Positions 1-9,420 are shown, counted from the first letter of the stretch. The stretch: DNA of 64,000 nt from Chelativorans alearensis (GCF_010993735.1 NZ_WQNI01000009.1:1-64000); one strand, 5' to 3'. Notes: a model not told the origin generated them from the letters alone. Numbers and translations: made by a program.

Positions 1-656
1 CCCCTGCCCCGCCCCGGCCGGCGGTGCGCGCCGCCGTCCCCGACGAGGCGCAGGCCGCGCGGGCGCGCGCGCTTGCGCGCGAGGCGGGATCACTGGAGGA
101 GTTGAAGGCGATCCTCGCCGATTTCGACGGCTGCAACCTGAAACACACCGCGAAGAACATGGTCTTCGCCGATGGCAACCCGGAGGCCGACCTGATGCTG
201 GTGGGCGAGGCGCCGGGGCGCGACGAGGACCTGCAGGGGCTGCCTTTCGTCGGCCGTTCGGGAAAGCTGCTCGACCGCATGCTGGCGGCGATCGGCCGCG
301 ACCGCACGAGCGCCTACATCTCCAACGTCATCCCCTGGCGGCCGCCCGGCAACCGCGATCCCTCGCCGCTCGAAACCGAGATCTGCCGCCCGTTCATCGA
401 GCGGCACATCGAACTGGTGAAGCCAAAGGTGCTGGTGACGCTGGGCAACCCATCCACCAAGCTGCTGCTCAACACGCAAACGGGCATCATGCGCATGCGC
501 GGCACGTGGGCGATCCACGCCACCCCGGATGGGCACGAAATCCCGACGATGCCGACGCTGCATCCGGCCTATCTCTTGCGCAACCCGGCGCACAAGAAGC
601 TCGCCTGGCGCGACTTCCTCGCCATCAAGGCGAAGCTCAAGGAGCTGGGCGGCTAG
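1..656 (+). CDS. Uracil-DNA glycosylase, family 4/5-like (5' end outside window)
   Basis: Removes uracil from DNA as the first step of base-excision repair. The protein carries the superfamily motif GEAPGRDEDLQG followed by PFVGRSGKLLDRML, the block YISNVIPWRPPGNRDPS, and a C-terminal LHPAYLLR motif with the catalytic-loop histidine. The frame is open to the left edge of the window, so the GTG at 24 is probably internal and the N-terminus is missing. Only two cysteines are visible (in DGCNLKH and EICRPF), whereas classical family 4 enzymes use four to bind a 4Fe-4S cluster. This may be a cluster-poor alphaproteobacterial subgroup, or the other ligands may lie upstream. The ORF ends in GG-stop about 100 bp before a convergent gene. 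Confidence 0.9.
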   Translation, partial: PAPPRPAVRAAVPDEAQAARARALAREAGSLEELKAILADFDGCNLKHTAKNMVFADGNPEADLMLVGEAPGRDEDLQGLPFVGRSGKLLDRMLAAIGRDRTSAYISNVIPWRPPGNRDPSPLETEICRPFIERHIELVKPKVLVTLGNPSTKLLLNTQTGIMRMRGTWAIHATPDGHEIPTMPTLHPAYLLRNPAHKKLAWRDFLAIKAKLKELGG

Positions 657-753
657 GGTGTGTCGAGAATAGTCGCATCAGGCGGCGCCGGCCGGCTACA
701 CGACGCCCTCAAGCGCTCTCTGGACTCCGAGAGCGGGCGGGGCAAGCGGTGGC

Positions 754-1170
754 TCACGCCGAAACGTTCAGAGCCACGGCGGCGCGAATGAGCGCTTTCA
801 ACGCCTCTTCATCGATCCTGCCGCCCTCGTGAAAATCGATGGCGCGGCGGGTGTTGCCTTCGAGGCTGGAGTTGAAGAGGGCCGAGGGGTCCTCAAGCGC
901 GGCGCCTCTGGCGAAGGTCAGCTTCACCTTATCCTTGTACGTCTCGCCGGTGCAGATGATGCCGTCGTGCTCCCACACCGGCACGCCCAGCGGGTTCGAC
1001 GGCTTTCGCCATTTCACCTCCTCGACCACTTCGGGGTCGGCCTCCCTGATGAGAGCCCGGACGCGCGCGAGCGTCTCGCCCCGCCAGTCGCCTAGCGCGG
1101 CGATTTTCGCGTCGATGAGCTGGGAGGGGGCGGCTTCGGCTGTTGCTTCTGTCGGGTCGCTCTTCTTCAT
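754..1170 (-). CDS. DUF1801 (YdhG-like) domain protein
   Basis: A 138-aa cytosolic protein. It contains the DUF1801 core, VEEVKWRKPSNPLGVPVWEHDG followed by ICTGETYKDKVKLTFARGA, with the typical alternating beta strands. The biochemical function of the family is unknown. The N-terminal 20 residues are charged and alanine-rich. It is the last gene of a minus-strand run of small proteins (VOC, membrane peptide, second DUF1801), separated from the next gene by about 50 bp, so co-transcription is plausible. The start at 1170 (MKKSDPTEA) is preceded by an AAGAAGGTGATGACACC leader containing purine-rich sequence. Confidence 0.8.
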   Translation of the reverse strand: MKKSDPTEATAEAAPSQLIDAKIAALGDWRGETLARVRALIREADPEVVEEVKWRKPSNPLGVPVWEHDGIICTGETYKDKVKLTFARGAALEDPSALFNSSLEGNTRRAIDFHEGGRIDEEALKALIRAAVALNVSA

Positions 1171-1222
1171 GGTGTCATCACCTTCTTCATGGTTGTTGCC
1201 GCTCGCCCGCCATCCATTCCGC

Positions 1223-1660
1223 TCACAACTTCTCGCCGGGCAACGCGGCCGCCTGCTTCACCCAATCGGCGAACTGGGCTTCGTCGAACTGGCCTTCATA
1301 GATGTCGAGGTAGCGCACTTCCGGGTGTTTTGACGCGCCAGGCGGAACCGGCCGAAGCGACGTGCCGCGGAAGAAGGTCACCTTCACGTATTTCGTGAAG
1401 CAATGGTAGCTGAGGAACCAGACGTCATCCTCGATGCCGTAGAAGGGCGAGTTCCATTTGACCGCCTTCTTCACGCCGGGGACGGTGCGCGCGACGATCT
1501 CGTCGATGCGGCGCCCGACGTCGCTTTTCCAGCCCGGCATGGCCGCGATGTAGGCTTGCACGGGCGCGTCGCCGTAGCCCTTGGCGATCTGCGGGTTGCC
1601 GCCCGAGAGGAGAACCGGCTTTTCGGCCTTCGCCGAATTCTTGGACGTCTTGCCGGCCAT
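1223..1660 (-). CDS. DUF1801 (YdhG-like) domain protein, second copy
   Basis: A 145-aa protein starting at MAGKTSKNSAKAEKP. The longer open frame upstream antisenses the neighbouring membrane gene and was discarded. The core VKKAVKWNSPFYGIEDDVWF followed by YVKVTFFRG matches DUF1801, and the C-terminal helix QFADWVKQAAALPG is typical. Many homologues are annotated only as uncharacterised. The gene starts 5 bp after the stop of the upstream membrane peptide, so the two are likely translated from one message. It is distinct from the DUF1801 protein just downstream (low identity, different N-terminus), so it is a family neighbour rather than a recent duplicate. Confidence 0.8.
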   Translation of the reverse strand: MAGKTSKNSAKAEKPVLLSGGNPQIAKGYGDAPVQAYIAAMPGWKSDVGRRIDEIVARTVPGVKKAVKWNSPFYGIEDDVWFLSYHCFTKYVKVTFFRGTSLRPVPPGASKHPEVRYLDIYEGQFDEAQFADWVKQAAALPGEKL

Positions 1661-1665
1661 CGCGT

Positions 1666-1887
1666 TCACTCCTGCCCGACGGTTCGTCCCTCGCCGCGCC
1701 ACCTCGCCGCATACGGCAGCACGAACATGTAGAGGCCGGTGAACAGCTGCAGGAAGAGCGGCGGCAATGGCGAGTAGACCACCCAGGCCGGAGGCTCCCC
1801 CAGACCCATGGCGACGAAGTTTGCAATGACGGCCGCCGTGAAGACGATCGACGTCCATCGGTGAACCTGCCGAATCAAAATGTTCAT
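1666..1887 (-). CDS. Small two-helix membrane protein
   Basis: A 73-aa peptide beginning MNILIRQVHRWTS. It has two hydrophobic segments: roughly residues 12-28 (IVFTAAVIANFVAMGLG) and 34-58 (WVVYSPLPPLFLQLFTGLYMF). A basic, glycine-rich tail follows. The HRW-near-N-terminus and paired helices resemble small cytochrome b561/DUF-type membrane peptides in rhizobia, but no function can be assigned. It sits between the VOC gene and the second DUF1801 gene, 28 bp and 5 bp away, on the same strand. Confidence 0.7.
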   Translation of the reverse strand: MNILIRQVHRWTSIVFTAAVIANFVAMGLGEPPAWVVYSPLPPLFLQLFTGLYMFVLPYAARWRGEGRTVGQE

Positions 1888-1915
1888 TGGGACCTTCCTG
1901 TGAGACGCGCCCGCC

Positions 1916-2305
1916 CTACCAGCGCGCCAGCTGGGTGATTTGAACGAGGTTGCCGCAGGTGTCGTGCAGCTGGGCGATGGTCGAGCCGGTTACCTCGGTC
2001 GGCGGCATGGTGAACTCGGCGCCGCGCGCCTTGATGCGCTCGTGGTCGGCCTTGACGTCGTCGGTAAAGAACATGACGGCGGGCTGGCCCTGTTGGAATA
2101 TGGCCTCCCGGTAGGCCTTGGCCGCCGGGTTGTCCGGCGCGAGTTGCAGCTCGGTTCCGTCCGGCTCTTCGGGCGAGGCCACGGTCAGCCAGCGAAACGG
2201 CCCATTGCTGAAATCGGCCTTCTTGGTGAAGCCCAGCACCTCGGTATAGAAGCGCAGAGCCTTTTCCTGGTCGTCCACGTACACGCTGGTCAACTTGATC
2301 TTCAT
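1916..2305 (-). CDS. VOC (glyoxalase/bleomycin-resistance-fold) protein
   Basis: A 129-aa single vicinal-oxygen-chelate domain protein. It begins MKIKLTSVYVDDQEKALRFY, the usual strand-helix start of the fold. GFTKKADFSNGPFRWLTVASPEEPDG follows, and it ends HDTCGNLVQITQ, where the glutamate position of many metal-binding members is replaced by D/N/Q residues. It may therefore bind small molecules rather than catalyse glyoxalase chemistry. Members are commonly annotated as dioxygenase- or resistance-like without a known substrate. It is 78 bp downstream of the SRPBCC gene on the same strand and probably belongs to the ArsR-controlled group. Confidence 0.85.
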   Translation of the reverse strand: MKIKLTSVYVDDQEKALRFYTEVLGFTKKADFSNGPFRWLTVASPEEPDGTELQLAPDNPAAKAYREAIFQQGQPAVMFFTDDVKADHERIKARGAEFTMPPTEVTGSTIAQLHDTCGNLVQITQLARW

Positions 2306-2383
2306 CGGTATTCCTCCGTTGTCACGCGCGCGGTGAGTACCGCTTTGTAAACAGGGTCTTAGCTGCGATTGCTCCGGCGGGCC

Positions 2384-2794
2384 TCAATCCATCCGCGCCA
2401 GGACCTCTTCCAGGGCCGCGAAGAACCGCGGCCATCCGGCCTTGGCGCCCCGGTAGTAGGGCTGCTGGTCCGGCCGGAAGCCCGACTGCTCCATGCGCAG
2501 GAGGGTTCCCGTGCTCGTCGTGGTGAGCGTCCAGGTGACGACGCTCCTCAAATCCTTGGTGTCCCACGTGTAGGAGAGCGTCTTGTGCGGCTCGGCCGTC
2601 TGCACCTTTCCGTCGACCGTGCCCCAGTCCGCGCTGAGATTGAAACGGTCGCCCACGACAGGCTTGAAGTCGTTCTTCATGAGCCACTCCTCGATCAGGT
2701 GGGGTTGGGTGAGCGCGCGCCAGATCTTTTCCGGCGGATGCGAGATCTCGCGTTCGACGACGACGGAGAGCGTTTCGGGTTCGGTATTGGTCAC
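2384..2794 (-). CDS. SRPBCC / AHSA1-domain protein
   Basis: A 136-aa START/Bet v1-like (AHSA1, activator of Hsp90 ATPase homologue 1-like) protein. It opens with VVEREISHPPEKIWRALTQP and contains YTWDTKDLRSVVTWTLTTT and a closing amphipathic helix WPRFFAALEEVLARM. The fold makes a hydrophobic ligand pocket. Stand-alone bacterial copies usually sit beside an ArsR repressor, as here. The start codon overlaps the stop of the regulator gene by 4 bp (ATGA), indicating translational coupling and co-expression. The ligand is unknown. Confidence 0.88.
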   Translation of the reverse strand: MTNTEPETLSVVVEREISHPPEKIWRALTQPHLIEEWLMKNDFKPVVGDRFNLSADWGTVDGKVQTAEPHKTLSYTWDTKDLRSVVTWTLTTTSTGTLLRMEQSGFRPDQQPYYRGAKAGWPRFFAALEEVLARMD

Positions 2795-3114
2795 TGGTCC
2801 ATCCTATTGAGCAGATCTTCGAGGTCGTTGAACCGGCTTTGCCAGAACCCGGTCATCTGGTTCGTCCAGTCGACCAGCGGGGAAAGGGCGCCGAGCTCGG
2901 CGCTATAGTGCGTCTGGCGGCCTTCGTGGCGGTCGCGCACCAGCCCGGCCCGCTTCAGGACCCCGAGATGCTTCGAGACGGCCGGCTGCGAGATGCCGGC
3001 CTCGGCCGTCAGGGCCCGGACCGTCAGGTCTCCCTCGCGGCACAGCCGCTCGAAAATGGCGCGCCGCGTCGGATCGGCGAGCGTTCTGAAAAGGATATCG
3101 TGGGGCTGTGGCAT
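2791..3114 (-). CDS. ArsR/SmtB-family winged-helix repressor
   Basis: A 107-aa DNA-binding regulator. The helix-turn-helix lies in residues about 31-58 (VRALTAEAGISQPAVSKHLG), followed by the wing LVRDRHEGRQTHYSA. The start LFRTLADPTRRAIFERL is the canonical first helix of the family. No CxC metal-binding motif is present, as is usual for the subgroup paired with SRPBCC proteins. It is first in an apparent operon with the SRPBCC gene. A perfect dyad (TATTGAT-CGAA-ATCAATA) lies 22 bp upstream of the start and is a likely autoregulatory operator. Confidence 0.92.
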   Translation of the reverse strand: MPQPHDILFRTLADPTRRAIFERLCREGDLTVRALTAEAGISQPAVSKHLGVLKRAGLVRDRHEGRQTHYSAELGALSPLVDWTNQMTGFWQSRFNDLEDLLNRMDQ

Positions 3115-3135
3115 TGCAATCGATAACCCGCTGGC

Positions 3136-3153
3136 TATTGATCGAAATCAATA
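3136..3153 (-). promoter_or_regulatory. Candidate ArsR operator (perfect dyad)
   Basis: TATTGAT and its exact complement ATCAATA are separated by CGAA, 22 bp upstream of the ArsR start codon. An AT-rich dyad of this size in the promoter of an ArsR-SRPBCC operon is the expected position for the repressor's own binding site. The assignment is inferred from position and symmetry only. Confidence 0.55.
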
Positions 3154-3240
3154 ACCGCCGGGATATGTGTGAGTCAAGCAGGCTTGTGGGGCGCGACGGG
3201 CGCCGGCGTCTCCTTGGTCCGGGAGACGCGCTATCGCCTC

Positions 3241-4203
3241 TCACCCACCCGGCGGCACGAACCTTCTGGCGGCGACGCGTTTTAGGCCGAGTTGGCGCTC
3301 GCGCCAGATGATGAAAAGGCCGGCGCCGACGACGATGATGCCGCCGACGAGCGTGTAGAGGGTGGGTATGTCGCCGAAGGCGAAATAGCCGACGACGATG
3401 GCGAGGATCATCGATGTGTATTCGAAGGGGGCGATGGTCGAGAGTTCGGCGTGGCGGTAGCACTGGGTCATCAGGATCTGCGCTACGCCGCCGCAGATGC
3501 CGGCGCCCGCCAGCGCCAGGAACTGCCAGCGCGTCAGCGCTTCCCAGCCGAAGGGGATCGTGAACAGCGAGACGACTGTCGCGGTGGCGGAGAACCAGAG
3601 GACGATGGTGGCCGTCTTCTCCGTCATCACCAGCCGGCGCACCAGAAGCATGGCCACAGCCGAGGCGGCAGCACCGCCGAGGATGGCGATGACGCCGAGG
3701 GCCTGGCCTTCCTCCATGCCGGTTGCCCCCGTCAGCAGCGTGAGCTTGGGCCAGGCGATGATGACGACGCCGAGGAAACCGACCAGCACGGCGCTCCAAC
3801 GGTAGAGGCGCACCACCTCGCCGATGAAGACGGCGCTGAAGACGACGACGATCAGCGGCTGCGCATAGTTGAGCGTGATGGCGTCAGGCAGGGGCAGGCG
3901 CGTCAGGCCGAAGAAGCCGAGGCCCATGGCGGCGACGCCGACGAGGCCGCGCATGATGTGGCCGATGGGGCGCGTCGTGTGGAAGGCGGTCCGCAGCTCC
4001 TTCCGCCAGGCCAGCATGACGAGGATCGGGAAGATGGCGAAGAAGGAGCGGAAGAAGACGATCTGCCCGGCCGGGACGGTGCCGGCCGACTTGATCAGGG
4101 AGGACATGGCGACGAAGATCGCCACCGATATGATCTTGAGCGTTATGCCGACGAGCGGCCTTCGTTCGGTGGCAAGGTCTGTGGCGGCGACGGCCATGGC
4201 CAC
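3241..4203 (-). CDS. EamA-family (DMT superfamily) permease
   Basis: A 320-aa inner-membrane transporter with ten predicted hydrophobic helices arranged as two EamA repeats. The first runs roughly 22-150 (ISVAIFVAMSSLIKSAG through FLGVVIIAWPKL). The second runs 170-300 and ends with the typical VGGIIVVGAGLFIIWRE. The PAGQIVFFRSFFAIFPILV segment and LPLPDAITLNYAQPLIVVVFSAVFIGE are conserved in S-adenosylmethionine or metabolite-exporter-like DMT proteins. Substrate cannot be predicted. It is flanked by an ArsR operon reading the same way and by the molybdopterin oxidoreductase, with no clear operon link to either. Confidence 0.9.
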   Translation of the reverse strand: MAMAVAATDLATERRPLVGITLKIISVAIFVAMSSLIKSAGTVPAGQIVFFRSFFAIFPILVMLAWRKELRTAFHTTRPIGHIMRGLVGVAAMGLGFFGLTRLPLPDAITLNYAQPLIVVVFSAVFIGEVVRLYRWSAVLVGFLGVVIIAWPKLTLLTGATGMEEGQALGVIAILGGAAASAVAMLLVRRLVMTEKTATIVLWFSATATVVSLFTIPFGWEALTRWQFLALAGAGICGGVAQILMTQCYRHAELSTIAPFEYTSMILAIVVGYFAFGDIPTLYTLVGGIIVVGAGLFIIWRERQLGLKRVAARRFVPPGG

Positions 4204-4268
4204 TCACCTGCCCGGCCGGGCTGGAACCGCCGGCCGGACGTTTTGCGTGCATTCGTCGGATGGCGGTG

Positions 4269-6581
4269 TCACCGCGTCCCTCGCGCCTCCGCGATCGCGT
4301 TCCACACGCGTGACGGCGTGGTGGGCATCTCGATGTGGGAGATGCCGTAGGCGCGGTAGAGCGCGTCCGTCACGGCGTTGAGCACGGCCGGGGTGGAGCC
4401 GACGGTGCCGGCCTCGCCGGCGCCCTTCATGCCAAGCGCGTTGGTGGTGGAGGGCACGTTGCGGGTCTCGAAATGGATGAGCGGCAGAAGGTCGGCGCGC
4501 GGCATTCCGTAGTCCATGAAGCTCGCGGTGATGAGCTGCCCGTCCTCCGAGTAGATCGCCTCCTCCGTCAGCGCCTGGCCGGCGCCCTGGGCGATGCCGC
4601 CGTGGATCTGGCCGGCAAGCAGGATCGGGTTGGCCGTGGCGCCGAAATCGTCGACCACCGTATAAGCCACGACCTCGGTCCTGCCTGTCGCCGGGTCGAT
4701 CTCCACCTCGCAGATGTGGGTGCCGTTCGGGTAGGTCGGCTCCTCCTGGCGGAAGTCGCCGAGGCCCTTGATATCGTCGGGGTTCTTCGCCGCCTTGGCT
4801 ATGCCTGAGAAATCCATCGCCCGGTCGGTGCCGACGATGCGGGCCGTGCCGTCGACCAGTTCGATGTCGGCGGGCGAGGCTTCCAGTTCGTCGGCGGCGA
4901 GCTTCCTGATCTTCTCTGCCAGGTTCTCGCCGGCGCGTGCGGCCGAGACGCCGCCGATGGGGATGGAGCGGGAGCCGCCGGTGCCGCCGCCCGATTCCAG
5001 TTCATCCGTGTCGCCCTGGTGGAGGTGGATCTTGTCGATGTCGATATTCAGCTTCTCGGCGATCAACTGGGCGTAGGCCGTGGCGTGGCCCTGGCCGTTC
5101 GACTGGGTGCCGATGGCGAGCGTCACCGTGCCGTCGCCGTTGAGGGTAAGGTGCGCGGGCTCGGAGCCGGGGAAGGCGCAGGCCTCGATATAGGTGGCCA
5201 TGCCGATGCCGCGGATATGGCCGCGCTTCTTCGCCTCTTCGAGCCGCTCCTCGAAATCCGCCCAGCCGGCACGCTCCATGGCGAGCGTCATGTGCGCGTC
5301 CAGCTCGCACCGATCGTAGGTGCGGCCGCCGGGCGTGACATAGGGGAATTGCTCCGGCTTGATGAAGTTGCGGCGGCGGATCTCCTCGCGCGGGATATCG
5401 AGCTGGCGCGCGCACTCGTCGACCAGCTTCTCGATCAGGAGGGCCGCTTCCGGCCGCCCTGCCCCGCGATAGGCATCGACGGGACAGGTGTTGGTGTAGA
5501 CGCCCTTCACCGTGGCGCTGAGCGGCTGGATGTCGTAGACGCCGGTCGCCATCGTCACCCCGCCGGTGGGGATGTAGGGGCCGAACTGGTGGATGTAGGC
5601 GCCCATATTGGCCAGGACCTCGATGCGCAGGCCGAGGAAACGGCCGTTGCCGTCGAGCGCCATTTCGGCGGTGACGACGTTGTCGCGGCCCTGGCTATCG
5701 GTCAGGAAATGCTCGCCGCGGTCGCCGTTCCACTTGACGGGGCGGCCGAGCTGCTTGGCCGCTTCCATCACCAGGGCATATTCGCGATAGGTGAAGGCCT
5801 TGGTGCCGAAGCCACCGCCGACGTCGGGCGTGATGACGCGCAGCTTCTCCTTCGGGAGCTTGAAGACCTGATCGGCCAGCACCGACTGCATCATGTGCAC
5901 GCCCTGGGAGCCGGTGGTGAGCACGAAGCGGTCCTCGTCGTCGCGCCATTCGGCAATCGCCGCGCGCGGCTCCATGTAATTGGCGACGAGGCGGTTGTTG
6001 ATGAAGGATACCTTGACGACGCGCTCGGCCTTGTCGAAGGCTTCCTTCGTCTTCTCCTTGTCGCCCTGGTGGTAGAGGAAGGCCTGGTTGGAGCCGAGCT
6101 CGGGCCACACAAGGGGTGCACCGTCCGCAAGCGCCTCGGCCGTACCGGCAACCGGCTCCTCGTCCTCGTAGTCGATCTCGATCAGCTCGGCGGCGTCCTG
6201 CGCCTCAGCCCGCGTGTCGGCGACGACGAAGGCCACCGCGTCGCCAACGTATTGCACGCGGTCGCGGCAAAGGATCGGGATGTCGCGCGTCGGGGCGCGG
6301 CTGCCGTCCGGCTGCTCCGGCATGGCGCCGGACGCAAGGTCGCCGAGATGGGCGGTGTCGGCGCCGGTCAGCACCAGGTGCACGCCGGGGGCGGCTTTTG
6401 CCGCGTCCACCGACGTTACGGTGAACCTGGCCTTGGCGACGGGCGAGCGCAGCACATAGCCGTGCAGCGTGCCCGCCGGGGTGATGTCGTCCGTGTAGCG
6501 GCCCTTACCGGTGATAAAGGTCTCGTCTTCCTTGCGCAGCACGGATGCACCCATGCCGAATTTCGGTGTGAGAACCGTCAT
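4269..6581 (-). CDS. CoxL/xanthine-dehydrogenase-family molybdenum-binding subunit
   Basis: A 770-aa molybdopterin-binding large subunit of the xanthine oxidase / aerobic CO dehydrogenase family. The N-terminal a/b hammerhead domain (about 10-150) precedes the Mo-cofactor domain. The motif [16 protein letters not shown] is the form-II CoxL signature, not the AYxCSFR of true CO dehydrogenase, so the substrate is probably another aldehyde or heterocycle. GGGFGTKAF and GAGEAGTVG are Mo-cofactor contacts. The start at [11 protein letters not shown] is chosen because AAGGA lies 8 bp upstream; longer reading frames overlap pepN's upstream region. The FAD (medium) and 2Fe-2S (small) partners are not adjacent, so they must be encoded elsewhere or be absent. 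Confidence 0.9.
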   Translation of the reverse strand: MTVLTPKFGMGASVLRKEDETFITGKGRYTDDITPAGTLHGYVLRSPVAKARFTVTSVDAAKAAPGVHLVLTGADTAHLGDLASGAMPEQPDGSRAPTRDIPILCRDRVQYVGDAVAFVVADTRAEAQDAAELIEIDYEDEEPVAGTAEALADGAPLVWPELGSNQAFLYHQGDKEKTKEAFDKAERVVKVSFINNRLVANYMEPRAAIAEWRDDEDRFVLTTGSQGVHMMQSVLADQVFKLPKEKLRVITPDVGGGFGTKAFTYREYALVMEAAKQLGRPVKWNGDRGEHFLTDSQGRDNVVTAEMALDGNGRFLGLRIEVLANMGAYIHQFGPYIPTGGVTMATGVYDIQPLSATVKGVYTNTCPVDAYRGAGRPEAALLIEKLVDECARQLDIPREEIRRRNFIKPEQFPYVTPGGRTYDRCELDAHMTLAMERAGWADFEERLEEAKKRGHIRGIGMATYIEACAFPGSEPAHLTLNGDGTVTLAIGTQSNGQGHATAYAQLIAEKLNIDIDKIHLHQGDTDELESGGGTGGSRSIPIGGVSAARAGENLAEKIRKLAADELEASPADIELVDGTARIVGTDRAMDFSGIAKAAKNPDDIKGLGDFRQEEPTYPNGTHICEVEIDPATGRTEVVAYTVVDDFGATANPILLAGQIHGGIAQGAGQALTEEAIYSEDGQLITASFMDYGMPRADLLPLIHFETRNVPSTTNALGMKGAGEAGTVGSTPAVLNAVTDALYRAYGISHIEMPTTPSRVWNAIAEARGTR

Positions 6582-6753
6582 GCCGGGATTCCTTACGATT
6601 TGTTGGGCGAGCGATTGGGCGAATGAATTGGAAACATCTGGAGACATTCCGATGCAGACAGTTTTGTCGACGGGCGGCATCGTGTAAAGAGCCACACTTG
6701 AAATTGTTGGGCCAGGCGGCGCGCGGTGCCAGTGGCCGGCAGGGGAGTAAAGC

Positions 6754-9399
6754 ATGCGCACCGATACAGGCCAAGCATTCCACCTCGAAGACTATCGCCC
6801 GAGCGACTATCTCATTCCCGAATTGGAGATGACCTTCCGGCTGGATCCGGAAAAGACGCTGGTGACGACGAAGCTCCTGGTGGAGCGGCGGGAGGGCGTT
6901 GCGGCGGGCGCGCCGCTGGCGCTCGACGGCGACGGGCTGGCGCTGGAGACGCTGCTGATCGACGGGGAGGCCGTCGACGACGGCGCCTACGAGGCGACGC
7001 CGGACAGCCTGAGGATCACCGGATTGCCGCGGCAATCCCGCTTCGAGGTGACCATCGCCACGCGCCTTGCTCCTGCGCAGAACAAGGCGCTGATGGGTCT
7101 CTACGTCTCCAACGGGGTCTACTGCACCCAATGCGAGGCGGAAGGCTTCCGCCGCATCACCTACTGCCTCGACAGGCCGGACGTGCTCAGCACCTACCGC
7201 GTGCGCATCGAGGCGCGGGAGAAGGAAGCACCGCTCCTGCTTTCGAACGGCAATCCAGCAGAGAAGGGCGCGCTCGAGGACGGCTGGCATTACGCGGTCT
7301 GGCACGACCCCTTCCCCAAGCCCTCCTATCTCTTCGCTCTGGTGGCCGGGAGCCTGAGCGCGGTGCGCGACCGCTTCGTCACCATGTCGGGCCGCAAGGT
7401 CGACCTTGCCATCTATGTCGAACATGGAAAGGAGGAGCGGGCGGCCTATGCGATGGACGCGCTGAAGCGGTCCATGGCCTGGGACGAGGAGCGCTTCGGG
7501 CGCGAATATGACCTTAACGTCTTCAACATTGTCGCCGTCTCGGACTTCAACATGGGGGCGATGGAGAACAAGGGGCTCAACGTCTTCAACGACAAATACG
7601 TGCTGGCCGACCCGGAGACCGCCACCGACGCGGATTTCGCCAATATCGAGGCCATTATCGCGCACGAGTACTTCCACAATTGGACAGGCAACAGAATCAC
7701 TTGCCGCGATTGGTTCCAGCTCTGCCTGAAGGAAGGGCTGACCGTCTACCGCGACCATGAATTCTCCGCCGACCAGCGCTCGCGCGCCGTCAAGCGCATC
7801 AGCGAGGTGCGCACCTTGCGGGCGCATCAGTTTCCCGAGGACCAGGGGCCGCTGGCGCATCCGGTGCGCCCGCGCGTCTACCGCGAGATCAACAATTTCT
7901 ACACGGCCACCGTCTACGAGAAGGGCTCGGAGGTGGTGCGCATGATCCGCACAATCCTCGGGCCGGACGCCTTCCGCGCCGGCATGGACCTCTACTTCGA
8001 GCGCCACGACGGCGAGGCCGTGACCATCGAGGATTTCCTCGCCTGCTTCGAGGAAGCCTCGGGCAAGGACCTCACCCAGTTCGCGCTCTGGTACCACCAG
8101 GCGGGCACGCCGAATGTCACCGTCGCCACGAACTACGACGCGCGGGTGAGGGAATACATGCTGGAGATCGAGCAGGCGGTGCCGCCGACGCCGTCGGAGG
8201 CGCGCAAGCGGCTGATGCATATCCCCCTCGCCTTCGGCCTCGTCGGCCCGGATGGGCAGGATATGGCCTATGAGGGCGTCGATGGCGCGGAGGTGGAGGA
8301 CGGCGTCATCCACCTCAAGAAGCGCCGCCACCTCATCCGCTTCAGCGGTGTGAAGGCGCGGCCCGTCGTCTCGCTCAACCGCGGGTTTTCCGCCCCCATC
8401 ACGCTATCGCTGGAGATGCGTCAGAAGGACCGCCTGTTCCTTGCCCGCCACGACAGGGACCTGTTCTCGCGCTGGGAGGCGCTCAATACGCTTCTCACCG
8501 AGGCGCTGATCGAGGCATCGACGCGCGTTCGCGGCGGCAAGAGCCCGGGCTTCGACACGGTGCTGCTCGGCTATCCGGCGGAGATCGCGGCGGAGGAGAG
8601 ACTGGAGGCTGCCTACCGGGCGCTGGCGCTGACGCTGCCTTCGGAAGCCGATATCGCCCGCGAGATCGGCAGCAACATCGATCCCGACGCCATCGGCGAG
8701 GCAAGGAAGGCGCTGCGAGAAGCGATCGCGCGGGAGGCGCAGGAGACATTCGCACGGATATACGAGGAGTTGGAAGACGGCGGCCCCTTCAGCCCGGACG
8801 CGACAAGCGCCGGCCGGCGGGCGTTGCGCAACGTCCTCCTCGAATACATGGCCGCGGGCTCGGGCGACCCGGCGTCCGCCGTGCGGCAGTTCGAGACGGC
8901 GGGCAGCATGACCGACCGGGCAGCCGCACTTTCGGTGCTGGCGCACCAGTTCCCGGGCAGCGATGCGGCTTGCCATGCGCTCGCCGCTTTCGAGGAGCGC
9001 TACGGCGACAATCCGCTGGTGCTCGACAAGTGGTTCATCGTCCAGGCGACCACGCCGGGCGACAAGACCGTCGACCTGGTGCGCGGCCTGATGGAACATC
9101 CGGCCTTCTCGCTCACCAACCCCAACCGCGTGCGCTCCCTCGTCGGCACCTTCGCCTCGAACAACCAGACCGGCTTCCACCGTGCCGACGGCGAGGGCTA
9201 CCGCTTCCTGGCCGACATGGTGCTGGCGATTGAGAGGCACAACCCGCAGGTTGCCGCGCGCATCGCCGTCGCCTTCCGCTCCTGGCGCTCGCTGGAGAAG
9301 GGCCGGCAGGAGGAGGCGCGCAAGGCGCTTGCCCGCATTGCCGCCCAGAAGGAGCTTTCGCGTGACCTGCGCGATATTGTGGAGCGGACGCTGGCTTAG
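6754..9399 (+). CDS. pepN: Aminopeptidase N (M1 zinc metallopeptidase)
   Basis: An 881-aa broad-specificity aminopeptidase that trims N-terminal residues from peptides in the cytoplasm. The exopeptidase motif GAMENKG (about 270) and the zinc site HEYFHNWTGN followed 19 residues later by the ligand glutamate in LKEGLTVYRD are intact. The N-terminal beta-domain begins YRPSDYLIPELEMTFRLDPEKT, and the C-terminal alpha-solenoid ends with FASNNQTGFHRADGEGY and SLEKGRQEEARKAL, as in E. coli PepN. Length matches the family (about 870-880 aa). A GGGGAG ribosome-binding site precedes the ATG. It is divergent from the molybdenum hydroxylase gene. Confidence 0.97.
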   Translation: MRTDTGQAFHLEDYRPSDYLIPELEMTFRLDPEKTLVTTKLLVERREGVAAGAPLALDGDGLALETLLIDGEAVDDGAYEATPDSLRITGLPRQSRFEVTIATRLAPAQNKALMGLYVSNGVYCTQCEAEGFRRITYCLDRPDVLSTYRVRIEAREKEAPLLLSNGNPAEKGALEDGWHYAVWHDPFPKPSYLFALVAGSLSAVRDRFVTMSGRKVDLAIYVEHGKEERAAYAMDALKRSMAWDEERFGREYDLNVFNIVAVSDFNMGAMENKGLNVFNDKYVLADPETATDADFANIEAIIAHEYFHNWTGNRITCRDWFQLCLKEGLTVYRDHEFSADQRSRAVKRISEVRTLRAHQFPEDQGPLAHPVRPRVYREINNFYTATVYEKGSEVVRMIRTILGPDAFRAGMDLYFERHDGEAVTIEDFLACFEEASGKDLTQFALWYHQAGTPNVTVATNYDARVREYMLEIEQAVPPTPSEARKRLMHIPLAFGLVGPDGQDMAYEGVDGAEVEDGVIHLKKRRHLIRFSGVKARPVVSLNRGFSAPITLSLEMRQKDRLFLARHDRDLFSRWEALNTLLTEALIEASTRVRGGKSPGFDTVLLGYPAEIAAEERLEAAYRALALTLPSEADIAREIGSNIDPDAIGEARKALREAIAREAQETFARIYEELEDGGPFSPDATSAGRRALRNVLLEYMAAGSGDPASAVRQFETAGSMTDRAAALSVLAHQFPGSDAACHALAAFEERYGDNPLVLDKWFIVQATTPGDKTVDLVRGLMEHPAFSLTNPNRVRSLVGTFASNNQTGFHRADGEGYRFLADMVLAIERHNPQVAARIAVAFRSWRSLEKGRQEEARKALARIAAQKELSRDLRDIVERTLA

Positions 9400-9420
9400 T
9401 GCAGGCCGTCGCCGTGCGCG

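Noticed and set aside
5019-6626. 535-codon plus-strand frame opposite the molybdenum hydroxylase
   Set aside because: Antisense shadow; the opposite strand encodes a recognised enzyme throughout.
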